This document shows positions 1-12,892 of a stretch of 64,000 nt of DNA, piece after piece (the first letter of the stretch is position 1; the number at the start of each line of letters is the position of its first letter). The notes beneath the pieces are model-generated. The model was not told the origin of the DNA. It did not search any database and saw only the letters and a program-made list of their open reading frames with translations. Location: contig NC_086378.1 in NCBI RefSeq assembly GCF_036588685.1, positions 12,689,578 through 12,753,577 on the forward strand. The letters run 5' to 3'. Position numbers and translations under genes: made by a program. The stretch is from Mytilus trossulus. Lineage: Eukaryota; Mollusca; Bivalvia; Mytilida; Mytilidae.

Positions 1-694
1 ACAAGATTTTGGCAATGGTATATCATGTATCTTCAGCAGGTGGTTGTTTAAGTCAGTTTTACTCATACATTTATAAGTACACAAATGACATAAGTACTTT
101 TTATCTGATATCTTCAAATGAACGTAATCGATGTGTTTCTGAAAGTAAAAAATATTATTCAATCATTGATATCAAAGATGATTCTGTTTTACTAAATCTA
201 AGAAACATATAGCTGACTATGTAGTATGTGCTTTGCTCATTGTTGAAGGCTGTAAGATGACCTTTGGTTGTAAATTTCTGTGTCATTTGGTCTCTTGTGG
301 AGAGTTATGTGTCATTGACAATCATACATACAACATCTTCTTTTTGATATTATTTGAAAATTTACATATTTAAATTGCTGAAAAAATCTACCACAACTGT
401 TTCCAATGTTTTTCTCTTTTTTTTTTATATTATACATGTACATGTTTTGGAGTTTAGTGTGATATTCAATTTTCACTGAACAAATACACATTTTGTTTAG
501 GGACCAGTTTTACCCTCCTATGGATGTGAGATTTTCTGCCTGTATTGAAGACCCATAGGTGGCTTTTGGCTGTATTCTGCCTTTTGATTGGGTTGTTTTC
601 TCTTTGACATATACCCTGTTTCATCCTCAATTTTATTCATAAATGACATGTAAACTAAATGTGTATGGATTATGTATATACATATGTAACTAAC
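1..694. repeat. Left edge: two dispersed-repeat fragments downstream of the BTB-ZF exons
   Basis: This is intron or 3' flank of the zinc-finger gene. About 197-347 is, in reverse orientation, a copy of repeat family B (the element also at 10110, 10975, 14315, 34875 and 49385). About 510-640 is a plus-oriented fragment of family A (fuller copies at 30410 and 41160). No convincing further zinc-finger exon was seen on either strand. Confidence 0.65.
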
Positions 695-2787
695 CTTCAA
701 ATTACATGAATGTCTGAATGTTTTACTGCATTCATTACACTTGTAATGCATTTGTGTTTTATCATCTGGGTGAACTGTTTTCATGTGGTATTTAAGCTGA
801 GGAGCAGATTTACATCCTTTATTACACAGTTCACACACGTACGATCCAACTTCTCCATGTACGTCACTGTAATGGGTCCTCATCTTGTATTCAACAATTG
901 TTGAAAAATCGCAATTCTGAAAATGACCATTCAAATTATGTATTCTCCATTTTGTATTTAATATCATATATTATTAATTATGTAAGTTAAACACATGAGC
1001 TGACATTATACTTGAAACTTCACTGAAAAAATATTTAATATTCTGCAGTTTTTCACATGGGTCAAGAATTTGAGAGGGAAAAAAATAGATTTTTACATAC
1101 ATGTAGCTCTTATACATGTATATCTTAATTGTTTATACCCATGACTATTGTCTTTTGTCCAAAAAATCATGAAGTTTCATGATCATTTTGAGTGTCTTTA
1201 AAAAATCTTGTACAAGTATTTATATTTTTATAGAGTCAGAGAGTTTGCCAAAAAAGTAAAGTTCTGTCTTGAAGGACCGTTCCCCTTGAAAAAAAGTGAT
1301 TTCTGAATTTCAATGTAAACACGTTCATGACGTCTAATGCTAAAAATTTATATAATTACTGAAGTATTACAATTTCATCATGTTCTTACTAAATAATATT
1401 TCACCATTTTTATGAAAAATTATACTACTTCTTTTCCAAATCTGTGATTATATCTATAAAAGAAGGGGGGAGATACTAAAGGGCAATAAAACTTATACCA
1501 GGGGCAATCACAAATATATAAACTTACAGGCATATCACACATCAGGACCTGATACTTTTCTACATCATATCCAATGTTATGTTTCTTATATTTGTGTTCT
1601 ATCAGATTAAGCCATGTGCTCAAAACTTTGTCACATAATGTACAAGTTAAATTTTCACGTTTGCCACCAGGATGAATCAATTTACGATGTTCTTGTAATA
1701 ACTCATTTTTTGAAAATTCATCTTTACAGAGTCTACAAACAAATTTTCCTGCCTTTTTCTGTTTATTTAACCTGTCTGCTGCTCTTCTCTTTGTACCCTG
1801 CCTTGTAGACAAAACCTCATCTTCATCAGTTTTTTCAGACAAAGTATCGTTGGATAAATTTTCCTCTAGTTGGTCTTGGTCTTCGTTATCTGTTAAAGAG
1901 TCATTTGGACTTGGAATATATCTTTTTGTATGCATCGGTTTTCTTTTATTTTGATGTTTTTTCCTTCTGTGTTCTAACAGCAGTTTCTTGTCTTGAAATT
2001 TTTCTTTGCATAAGGCACAATTAATCATCTTTTCATTTATATTAGTCTCGTCAGCTTTTTGTTCTTGATTATTATTTTCAAAAACTTCAGACTTTTTATT
2101 TTTACTCTTCTGCCCTTTAGATTTTGATTTCTTGTCAATGTTTATATCATTTGTTACCATAGCAACATCAATGTGACAGTTGGTAGATGCATCTGAGTTG
2201 CTACTATCTTTTTCTTTTTGTTTAGCAGCATCAACCTTTGTAACCATAGTAACATTATTATTATTTGACCTTGACTCTTCTAACTGATCAATAACTTCTT
2301 CTTCTAACTGCTGTAAACTTAAATCTTTTTCTTCAGATTCTTGTTTGTTATGTTCTGCTTCACTTTGTTCCATACACATATTGTCACTGGTTTCAATTAA
2401 TTTTATGAAACATTCACATTCTTTAACTGCATCATCCAAAGAAAGGGTCAAACACAAGTTGTGAATTCTTTTCATATTATCTCCTGATATATTCAATTCA
2501 CCTGTGTATATCAGCTGAACAATTTTTTGCATATCTTCACTTTTCTCTTTTGTAAGATAAAAATTAGCTTCTGGAGTTGTATGAATATTCCTGCTAGACT
2601 CAATCTCCCTGAAATGTTTACTAGCAGCTACCAGTACAACTCTGTGTGCAGGTATGTATCCATCTGATGTGAAGATAAGCACGTCACATAAGTAACGCTC
2701 TTGCTGGAACTGATATAGAGTTTCAGATACACCACACATCATGGACGGAACACTTAAGGTTGTCAATGCCATTTTCTTAGACGTAAT
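695..2787 (-). CDS. BTB/POZ domain C2H2 zinc-finger protein, 5' part (two coding exons; 3' end outside window)
   Basis: Probable nuclear DNA-binding regulator. Coding exon 1 runs from the ATG at 2772 to 1528 (415 codons, phase 0) and ends at a GTAAGT donor; exon 2 is 916 to 695 (74 codons, phase 0) between a TTTTCAG acceptor and a GTTAGT donor. An acceptor at about 2788-2790 just upstream of the ATG implies a non-coding 5' exon further right. Residues of about 15-125 form a BTB/POZ domain, with the typical pattern of CDV, then AHRVVL, then a YTGEL-like helix; this domain normally dimerises. A Lys/Glu-rich linker follows, then C2H2 fingers: one near residue 252, then C346-H367 and C377-H398, one split by the intron (first Cys C412 in exon 1), one complete in exon 2, and one cut off at the final donor. 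The gene therefore continues past base 1. The exact orthologue is not recognised. Domain call is secure; function is inferred from the family. Confidence 0.9.
917..1527 (-). other. Intron of the BTB-ZF gene (splits a zinc finger)
   Basis: It is bounded on the minus strand by GTAAGT (1527-1522) and TTTTCAG (ending at 917). AT-rich, with no recognisable element inside. The two half-fingers join in phase 0. Confidence 0.85.
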
Positions 2788-3771
2788 CTGAAAAGATTTT
2801 ATTTTATTTTAAACATGACATAAAAATAAACTTTGACACAAAGATGTTTTTACAATAAAATATTTGTCTAAATGATGAACATCTTTTTACCACAGAACAC
2901 CACAGAATACCATAGAACACCTCAGAATACCACAAAACATCACAGAATACAACAGAACACCCAAAATTTACCACAGAACCTTGAAATATTAATACTCCAG
3001 ACATTGATACTGTGTTATTGTTCATTTGTTTTATAATTGGCCACTTGTTATTCATATACATTTTGTTAATTAAATTGTTTATTTAAATTAGGGTCTGCCC
3101 TCTATTTTCATGATTAATTCGCCCAGAACTGAATGGCCAATCAAAATATATCGAAAAAACCCTAGATATTAAAACCATAAAATAAAAGATTATTTACATT
3201 TGTGACATATATATTTTAGATACATTTTCATTTCATTTTTGTAATTTTTAATTAATTTTTGAAAATGTTTAGACGCATAACCATGATTATGTTGTACTTT
3301 ATTATTTGTTAAATTTATTTTGTTTATCAGGGGTTTTTTATTGCTTTTTTATTAATCTTACCCTTCTGGAGCACCTGAGATCACCTCTAGTTTTTGGTGG
3401 GGTTCATGTTGCTTAATCTTTAGTTTTCTATGTTGTGTGATGTGTACTGTTGTTTGTCTGTTTGTCTGTTTGTCTTTTTCATTTTTAGCCATGGCTACGA
3501 ATGTTAAAAGTGGTTACAATAAATAACCTAAATGGTTAATGTGACGTTTCATTTAAGCAAACAATTAAACTGTTACAGTATTAAAGTGATTAAAGAAATT
3601 GGTTAAACTGATATCTTAAGATGTTTCAAACAATTATTTAAACTTGACTAATGTTTGAACATCAAAGTTTTCTCTATTGGAGTTATAAATAAAGCAATAC
3701 AGCTGTGTTAAGGTGGTTAGCAGGTCTAAATCAAAATTTTATTCTAATATATATATATATATATATATGTT
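2788..3771. repeat. Upstream region of BTB-ZF: 10-bp minisatellite, family C fragment and (AT)n run
   Basis: About 2889-2961 holds roughly seven copies of a 10-bp unit (consensus ACCACAGAAT). About 3350-3500 is a family C fragment (compare 29000-29126 plus 29690-29860, 33130 and 61870), including a short GTCTGTTT iteration. An (AT)n run occupies about 3747-3769. The non-coding 5' exon and promoter of the BTB gene should lie here or further right, but I cannot point to them. Confidence 0.6.
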
Positions 3772-4958
3772 GTGTACAAGTTGCGATTTTGTACAGGTTA
3801 TAACATGTACAAAAATATTGTACATGTTATAACTTGTATAATGCAAAAATACAAGTTATAACATGTACAAAAGTACCTCATACATGTTATAACCTGTACA
3901 AAATATTGCTTAAAAATGTGTTTAACTTGTACAAAATTTAAAATAAACCGTAATGAAGTATAATATACATTTAAATTCACCAATGCATAAAGAAAAACAA
4001 TGAATAGGCCAGAACGTGTCTTTTCTGTAGAGGTCAATAATCACTAAGTTTCAGAAATATATGTTTCATGACTTATGTTGGCAAAATGTGTTTTCATGTA
4101 ATTGCATGTTTTACATGTATGTAGTCCTTCATGGCTTTACTAAAAGCTTGCAATGTCTTATATGCTTGCTCAGTAAAAGCAAGATAGGGTTGAAATTGTT
4201 TTCATTGGACCACGCTTCATTATCAATATCTTTGGATCTACTCTTCAACATTTTTTGGCCTTCAGCATGACTTATGAAAATTTATAACTCAATTTTTTTT
4301 TATAGACTATAAGATTATTGCATGGGGCGAATGTCATTTTGATGTTTTTAAATATATATCCTCTACTTTGAAAGCATGTATTTGTGTCCTTTGGAGGTTG
4401 TCTGCTCCATGAGCGGGTTGTTTTCTTTTAGACCAAACCTTATTTTCATTCGCAATTTTATTTGTAGACACATCTGTCCTGGCTATCCTCTTATGTCTTT
4501 TAGTGTCAACTAGAATGAAAGTATTTTACTATTGCCTTCAAAGTGGACACTCACAAAATAATTCATCAAATAAAGATATGTCCATAGATAGTCATAAAAG
4601 GATCATAAGACATGTCCTAAGATATACCTTATGACAAGTCTTAGGAATGCTTCGTAATACCGACCCCTGGACATTAACTGTATCAAAAAAGGACAAAACA
4701 CACTAACATAAAGGAATAATAAAAAAGTTATGAAAATATTATTGAGGTCAATAACATCTGTTGCGATAATAGAAACATATCCTTATTTTTTTATTTTGTA
4801 CAAGTTAAAACCATTTTTAAGCAATATTTTGTTCAGGTTATAACATGTACGAGGTACTTTTGTACATGTTATAACTTGTATTTTTGCATTATACAAGTTA
4901 TAACATGTACAATATTTTTGTACATGTTATAACCTGTACAAAATCGCAACTTGTACAC
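3772..4958. mobile_element. Foldback/MITE-like element with ~166-bp terminal inverted repeats
   Basis: The left arm (3772-3938) and the reverse complement of the right arm (4793-4958) are almost identical, starting GTGTACAAGTTGCGATTTTG. Each arm is itself built of short palindromes alternating GTTATAACATGTAC-type and TTGTACATGTTATAAC-type blocks. The interior (about 0.85 kb) carries no transposase reading frame and includes a family A fragment at about 4375-4470. Both ends sit in an (AT)n context, so any target-site duplication is hard to define. This is seen directly; classification as a non-autonomous DNA transposon is inferred. Confidence 0.8.
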
Positions 4959-6719
4959 GACATATATATAGGATTTCGCTATATTTTGCTACAAATGAAC
5001 TTTATCTTATACCTAATAGAAAAATAAAATAAAAAGATGGGGTCACCGTTCATTTATGCTCACAATCTGCCTTCAAAAGAAGCATACATTTGTGTCAAGC
5101 TACTATTTTTCTGTTGAACTTATAGGAGAAAAAACGGAAAAATCGAAATAAAAAAAGAACATACATGTAATTACAGAAATCGCTCAAATTTTACAAAAGA
5201 TTAGTTTAAGTAAAGCTTGTTTAAAAATAATAATACAAATGATAGGTCACTGATGAGTTAACAAAGACATTTTAATTTTAATGCCAAAAAATGTCATTTT
5301 TGCAGCAAAGGGAGATAATTTGGAGCTTTTTCAATGATATTTACATTTTAAAAGTCATCTGAGGCCAATACAAAATATTTTTGTTGAATGATTATTGTAC
5401 CATATGATCATGATGATAAAGAAACAATTAATAAAGGTAACAAATAGAATTCGTAATGAAAAATAACTGTTTAATTTTTTTCAGAAATTTTTATACCCGT
5501 GGGCCTCTTTCATTGTCCTTAAAGGCTACCAAAAAGTTTCAAAATGATACAAGTGTATCAGAAGTTGTTGTAGGACAGCAATATTTGAGTTGACTTATAT
5601 ATAACATATATATATATTATAAGTGTGTCTTTTTTAATTGTAAAAAAGTTCAAGTTTAATGACAGTTTTTCGATTTTTGTGAACATTCTTCAATCATTTG
5701 ACAATACTTCCGACTTTTACCAAATTTGGTATTCATTTAGAAATCGTAGACCTAAAACTTTATATAGAAAAACTTGTACATTGTATATGAAGCATTTACA
5801 TCATTTACATCATATATATACTCTATTTATTTTAGTCCAAAATTAATGTTGACCGTAGCAAGTTTACCCACACAATTAAAGGACCAAAACTTAATTAGAT
5901 TAACCAATTTTTGACATTTTTTGTAATCACCAATCAAGTCAATTAACATGTCACTTAAGTTTTTACACCTGAGACATCAAATACAATTAATTGAATTACC
6001 TTATATAAATATAATCAGGTGGCAACTAGAACATATTTTGCATGTGTGAAATATACATAAATAACATTTAATGTAATTTAACCATGAGGATCAACTTTAA
6101 CTGATATAAAATCTATAAATCTACAGTTTTTCTAGTGAGACAATATTGACTGTAGTGAGTACATTTTTAATTTTAAGAATACTAACATTTGTACAACAAA
6201 AGTGTGGTAAATATTTCATGTATTTATATCTTTCTTTTGTGAAATGATATCAGAGAATCTTTTTACTGCAGAACACTTAAAATATAATATAGAGCTACCC
6301 AAATTACAATAATACTGCTGAAATATATACCAAAGAACATTAAAATTACTTTACAAAATTCAAATCTAATATAGAATTAGAATTATATTATTTCTTTAAT
6401 TAGGACTGAGTCTAAATGTATGACCATTGACTGGGTCAGTATAAAAAATTATCACAACGTTTTTGTTTAATATTTCAACCCTACATGTACAAAATGTATG
6501 TGCCTATTTTGCCAAATTGTGATTCTGCTGCGCTCAGTGTTCCTACGCACAAAATTGGACTAAATTGGACTAAAATAAGACGTCCTGGACACACAGTGGT
6601 TTCTAGATGTTTAAGTAACTTTAATCCCCAATTAAGTTCTATCATCATCTGCATAATTCATATCTAGGTCTAGAAATAACCAGTCAATTTTATTTTTTTG
6701 CTAATTTCAGTCCTGATGT
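4959..6719. other. AT-rich intergenic stretch, nothing recognised
   Basis: No coding exon, RNA gene or clear repeat could be supported. It contains scattered ACATGTA and TATATA words typical of the rest of the window. Confidence 0.5.
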
Positions 6720-8090
6720 TATACACTTTACAAAACCTTATCGCTATTTGTCCGCCATTACTAGATATCACACAGGTTGCTGTAAAATTTTGACGTCATA
6801 AAATATAATATCTGACGCCACAATGAAAAAGTGATTGTTGTATGTGTCAAAAGTTCAAGCAGCCGGGTCAGCAGGGATTAGCGATAGATAAGGTTATACA
6901 CCTTGTCGCCATTTGTCCGCCATTACTGGATATCACACAGGTTCCCGTAAAATTTTAACGTCACAATACAAAATTTCTGCCGCCACAATGGAAAAGTGAT
7001 TGTTGTATGCTTCAAAAGTTCAAGGGGCCGGGTCAGTCAGGATTATAGCGATAAAGTGTATTGGTAGCTGTATCATATATCCAAGTTCTATCTCTGTTAT
7101 AGTTTTGTGTAAGGTTTATTGTCAATAAGTTTCATCAGTTTGTGTTTAAACAGGTACTCTCTACACTATGGTACAGTATTATACTATAGAAAGTCCCTGG
7201 TTATTGTTACTTTATTTTTAGTGTTTGTATTTTTCCTGTTTACAAGGGATTATGAACAATATTCAAACATTCAGTACAAACCTTGATATGAAATATAAAT
7301 GTTTGATATTGTTTTAAATTCAATCGTTACAGAAAGAATTCATCAGCAACAATATAACTATCATTATAAACTTCATGTTCATGATGTTTATCTTCCAAAT
7401 GACATTTCCGGCATCGGTCCGAGTTTAGAATTTCACTTACTCTTTTGTTTTGAAAACAGAAAAGGTTCAAAGTGAAATAAAAAAAATCTAGAATGTGAAT
7501 ATTTCGGCCAAGTTTTTTTACCCCAAAATGAGTCGATCGGGGGCAGAAATACGAGCAAGGTGTGTATTTAACAAAGCTTTAATTATGACAAAATCACAAA
7601 TCGATAAAGATTTGAAAATCTCAAAAATTCCGATGTAACATGACCAAACTTGCATCCTTGTTGTTTACACTTCAAACTTTTCGGTATCCACATTGTTTTC
7701 CTGTGGTGTCACAGTGCTGTCTCCTAACTATCACCACCATTTAATGTAAGAAACTTTACATTTAATTTTACATGCTTCAATTTTAGTAAATATGCTTTAA
7801 ACAGATTAAATGTTTGAATGGATCATTTTGAAAAGCCATAAATTAATTTCCCTTCTTGAAAGTTAGTTAAAATAGTTTAACTGAATGTTCTCCAGAATAT
7901 GTGCTAAAGGGGTATAAATGTGTTCACACTTTTGGTTTTTAGCTGAATCTTGCCTTCGAATGACCTTAGATCTACTCCGAATCACATTTTGACGTCAAGC
8001 AACAATTACTTTTAAATTATGATGTCAAAGTTTACGGGAACCTGTGTGATTATACGTAATGGCGGACAAATTTGCATACAAGTGTAAATA
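6720..8090. repeat. Element with a 165-bp direct duplication on the left and an inverted partial copy on the right
   Basis: Two direct copies of a unit of about 165 bp lie at about 6738-6902 and 6903-7060; both contain TTTGTCCGCCATTAC followed by ATCACACAGGTT. About 7985-8085 contains the same words in reverse complement. The overall shape is that of a non-autonomous element with inverted ends and a duplicated left end. The interior (7061-7980) shows no gene. Confidence 0.6.
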
Positions 8091-8166
8091 CGTCTATTCC
8101 TTTAGCTCAGTTTATAGAGGGGTGGCTAGGTAGGAGTCTTTGTTTTGGAAATCAGGGTAACATTTT

Positions 8167-9145
8167 CAGAGGCGGACTTAGGGGCGGGGGGACGGGCCCC
8201 CATTTTGAGAAAAAATGGGAGAGATTTGTTTGCGTCAAAAGTATGTCCTTTTGCGCCACAACTTTTTTTCTCCAATGCTACGTTTGCGCCACCTATTTTT
8301 AAATTACATGATATCATTTGCACCAAAAATAAAACATACGATTGCGCCAATAAGATTAAGAAAAAAAATGACTTCCCTCCTCCTTTATTTGAACTTGGAA
8401 CTGGCAGTTTACACGGCAAATGTTTCCTTTTCTGAAAGATACTTTCTTCTTACTGCTACTGCATGGATACTTCCCAATTTAATGTATGCAGTAGCTTGTA
8501 ACTTAACATTATTGTCCAAAAAGAAAAACATTGAAGGATGAAATGCATAAAAGAGTTAATAATAATTCCTGTGGAATGCTTCTGCTCCATTACTGCTACA
8601 TCTTGCGGTAGATAGAGTTTCAGCCAATACGGATGGAGGGAACAAAGCACTGTCATCAACATACATGTATGTGGCTAAAACATAATCAGCAAAAGCTTCT
8701 ATTTTCTTCTTTTTGGCATATTTTGTATTAAATATTCAGCAAATCAATAAGTTTTCTTCTCTTTCTGTACATGGACTGTATAATGCATTTCAAGTCATTT
8801 CTCTCCAGATGGTCATCTTCAGGATGAAATATCTCTAAACATATGATACTTTTTCAGCCAAAAATAAGAATAACTATTAATCATTAATATTTATAATAGA
8901 TACAAATGTATATGTTAAGGTAAATTGGCGCAAATGAGTTCCTAATATTGGCGCAATTGATACATTTTGAAAACAAAATTTGGCACCAATGATACCCCTG
9001 AAAAACAGTAATTGGAGCAAAAGGACTGCTGCCAAAAAAATTTGGTTGCTTGTTTAGGGAATCACTGAAGCGTGACAAAATCGGGCCCCCTCTTAGGCAG
9101 CCAGTGGGCCCCCACTTGTGAAAATTTCTAGATCCGGCACTGATT
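8167..9145. mobile_element. Palindromic repeat element with TGCGCC-type iterated arms
   Basis: The left end (from about 8167, AGAGGCGGACTTAG) and right end (about 9108-9145, reverse complement AGTGCCGGATCTAG) are imperfect inverted copies. The left arm carries several TTTGCGCC/TTGCACC motifs (about 8228-8350); the right arm carries matching GGCGCAA/GGCACCAA motifs (about 8925-9020). Reading frames here on both strands are by-products of this repeat, not proteins. Confidence 0.65.
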
Positions 9146-10109
9146 TTTTATTTTTGTATTGTCAGAGTTCCCATTCAAGTATACATGTTACATGTAGATG
9201 GGATATCAAAGAAAAATGATAAAATGCTGCTATATAAAATTGACTTCATCTCTTAACTGCAACTTTATAGGGTGACATGATTCACTGAACTTATATCTAG
9301 ACCTGTGTCTATAGGTCCTGAAGACTAGTCTAAACTGAAACATGTCCACAAATAAAAGTTGCAGTTTACTTATTTTAATTTATAAAAGATTATAAACAAT
9401 ATTGAATGTTTTTTAGGCATTTTAAGAAGAAAAGAATGCCTATATATAGCTAGTATTTTAATTAAAGAAACTGGTAAAAGTGTTTTCTGTTCACCTTTTT
9501 CCCATGATACATGTATTTATTTAGACATGGTACATTGTAGATAAATGTTCATCATGCTCGTTGTCACAATATTCATAATATTGTTGCAAAATATTTTAGA
9601 AAAGAATATTAATTTACTACCCCTTATAATGGATTATGTTGGTAGGTGCAATGTGCCACATCAATACACCTGATGTTACAGGTTTTTTTCATCTACTTCC
9701 TTCATTCCTTATACAACTTAATATTTATTCCACTACATGTTCAAAAATGTAGCTATTGATTAAGAGAAAAAAAAAGACGACGTGGGGCTAATGTCAACAA
9801 AACAACATGTACACCTTAACATATGTTCATGTACAACACTTAAAGAAATTAAATTCATTCATTTTCAACATGCAATATTTTAACAATACATGCAAAAAGT
9901 TGTCCATAGATTAATTGTACATGTCTGTCAAGCTCTGAATCTTTGAAGCTTTGAAATTGTTAAAAAAAATAATTCAATAGTCATGATAGTGAGGTTACTA
10001 AATGATAAAAATACATTATTGTACTCCTCTGACTTGTATAGGAGTATTAAGGCCATGTAGTGACAATTTAACCTAACCCAATTCATTTTTGTCATGGACA
10101 AACTAAAGG
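9146..10109. other. Intergenic, nothing recognised
   Basis: AT-rich sequence without supported exons or repeats on either strand. Confidence 0.45.
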
Positions 10110-10250
10110 TGAATATAAGAAAGAAGATGTGGTATGATTGCCAATGAGACAACTATCCACAAAAGACCAAAATGACACAAACATTAACAACTAAAGGTCA
10201 CCGTACAGCCTTCAACAATGAGCAAAGCTCATATATCATGTATATAGTGA
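10110..10250 (+). repeat. Dispersed repeat family B, short copy
   Basis: Contains the family B words GATTGCCAATGAGACAAC and a GGTCACCGTACAGCCTTCAA block also found at 14315 and, reversed, at 197-347. Confidence 0.7.
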
Positions 10251-10465
10251 ACCTATAGTAGTCATCTCTTTCATCTGGATTCAAATTTAAAAAGTACCAG
10301 TAGTTTAATTCCCCCCAAAATTATTCAGTGGTTTTCTAGTGGATATTATCAGCAATTATTTGAAGGTTGTCTCAATAATTTTGTTTTTCAAAAATATTGC
10401 AGATGTTCCTCATGTACCTGCTATCTATTAGTCTAGATTGGTTAATTTTTAATGCTTATTCAATG

Positions 10466-10540
10466 CCTAGTGTCACTTCCTGGATAAGTTTTACTTCCTG
10501 GATAAGTTTTACTCATCCTGGATAAGTTTTACTCAGTATT
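10466..10540. repeat. Three tandem copies of an ~18-21-bp unit
   Basis: The unit CCTGGATAAGTTTTACT occurs three times in succession, the third spaced by three extra bases. Confidence 0.8.
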
Positions 10541-10974
10541 TTGAGTTCATTTCCAGTACTATACAGATACAGAAATATTTTATGAATATTCTGGAGCAGA
10601 ATAAACTTAAAATATAGGTATATATTTTGCAATTTGGGTTGTCTACGATTAAGCCGTTGAAGGATAAAAAATTAGCTACAGAATGCCAGGGCACTCAGCC
10701 ACTAAATAAGGTATGCTAAATACAGCGTCAACTTTTTTGTCTACCTATAGGCCTCTACAGACATTTTGCAAGGGTTCCCTTTAATTTTATGTAAAGCAAC
10801 TACAATGTAAGAAAGGAGACACTCTTTATTATACATTAGTCATTAGTTACATTAGGCAAAGTTATTGTCCTCTTTCTGATCAGACATGTATTTACACATT
10901 CAGTCTAGCAATACCTGTCTTTTAGCATTGGTTTCACCTGTAGGTTGGAATAAGAAATTTATAATAGATATATA

Positions 10975-11290
10975 TAAAAAGATGTGATTTGAGGGCCAAT
11001 GAGACAACTCTCCATCCAAATCACAATTTATAAAATTAAACGATTATAGGTCAGAGTACATCTTCAACACAGCCTTGGCTCACACCCAATAGCAAGCTAT
11101 AAAGGGCCCAAAAAATTACCAGGGTAAAACCATTCAAACGTAGGTCTTATCTATCTATATTATTAAACACTGATGAACCACATAAACAAAAGACAACTAC
11201 TGAACATCAGATTTCTGACTTAGGACAGGTGCAAACATTTGCAGGGGGATTAAACATTCTAATGGTACCAAACCTTCTCCATTATCTTAA
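10975..11290 (+). repeat. Dispersed repeat family B, long copy
   Basis: An extended version of family B: CCAATGAGACAACTCTCCAT near the left end, CTATAAAGGGCCCAAAAA in the middle, and the block TTAGGACAGGTGCAAAC near the right end. The same order of words recurs at 34875 and 49385. Confidence 0.7.
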
Positions 11291-12649
11291 ACAATAGTGT
11301 AACATCACAGCATACATGTACATTGGAATTGGAATGGCTTACATGTAACTCAATCAAAAATTGTAGTAAACATTAGTTAACCAACGGGCTTGGGATTATG
11401 CTGACATTATCTGATATTGTCTTTTAAATACATGTACAATGCATAATACAACAGTAGCTTTGTTGACACAATTAATAGAACTTTTTTATATGGTTAATCT
11501 TGTTTATTGTTTATTTTGAAAACAGGAAGCAAAGGTAAAAGTCAGCATGCCATTAGATAACCACTTATGTACATGCCTGACTAATTTTGTTCAATTGACT
11601 TCTAATCCTTTTTGCATACTACATTGTACATGAATCATGATGTGATAAATTAATGGAAGGATAATATGATTTGAAAGGAAATTATAATAAAAATGAACTC
11701 TTTCTTCGTAAAATATTTCATAATATATTTTTACATGTATTTAACTAAGAATTGTGATAAATATAATTATTTCATCAAATGTTCTGTTTGGAAATTTTGT
11801 ATGTTTAGTCAATTGTCAGAAAACAGAATTTAAAGAAAAAAGATGAATATGTTTGGAGCAAATAATATTTTCTGAATTAGCTTCTCAGAATATTCATATA
11901 CAATTGAAATATTTTTTTTATTTAGATTGTAAACATGGTAAAAAAAATTCATGTAGACTGTTTTCACATTGGACTCCTTCCATTTCTAAGCAGCTTACAC
12001 ATGACCATGTGCTAATAGATTTACATATGTATAGTGTATGCAACAGAAATTATAATACAGCTGCATGCAAATTTTCTACATGTATTATATAATGTACCAT
12101 TACTAGTAAACCCCACTCCCATATTATGTTATGATCACAGACATCACCCTTTAGTCATGATACTAGTTGAATAGACATTCATAGTTGCTTCCTGCGTCTG
12201 TTGTGAGTATAAGATAAAATTTTCTTATGTTCTTGAAACTTTTGAAATAATTAAGCAAATCTTATCAAAATTATGAAATGGGCTTTAATAAACTTCTAAT
12301 ATTAATACAATGTATATATATACATGATATATGTAAATAATTATACATACATGTATGTATCAAGTTCTGCCCTTGTCAGAAGGAGAAATCATTATAATTC
12401 ATATAAAGTATTGTACAATTGCATGTACAATGTACAACCTTAATATACATCATGTTCATGGTATAATACTATTGAATGTAATTCATAAAATTTTTTTTTT
12501 TTAGCTAAAGTATCTTACATGTCTTATGAAGGATCTATTAGAACCTGGAATAATTATGACCCAACTAAATATTGTTAGCCCTGCATGGCTAAAGATCAGG
12601 TTTCTTTCACTGATATTTCAGTTGGAATTGATAAACCTCCTTTGCTAGG
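11291..12649. other. Intergenic, nothing recognised
   Basis: AT-rich with many TACATGTA words; no supported gene or repeat. Confidence 0.4.
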
Positions 12650-12892
12650 CATGCATGGCTATCCCAAATTCATGTATTTGGTTTTCATGTTATATTTGTT
12701 ATTCTCGTGGTGTTTTGTCTGATGATTGGTCAGTTTCTGTGTATGTTGCGTTTCGGTGTTGTGTCGTTGTTCTCCTCTTATATTTAATGCGTTTCGCTCG
12801 GTTTTGGTTTGTTACCCCGATTTTGTTTTTTGTCCATGGATTTATGAGTTTTGAACAGCGGTATACTACTATTGCCTTTATTTTTAACCCTA
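12650..12892 (+). repeat. Dispersed repeat family D fragment
   Basis: Starts near CTATCCCAAATTCATGTATT and ends in the diagnostic GCGGTATACTACTATTGCC block. The same end occurs at 37290-37323, and reversed at about 31155 and 60035. The 81-codon open frame across it is a repeat artefact. Confidence 0.7.

Noticed and set aside
8126..8541. Overlapping 96-108 codon frames on both strands
   Set aside because: They lie within a palindromic repeat element and show no protein-like features.
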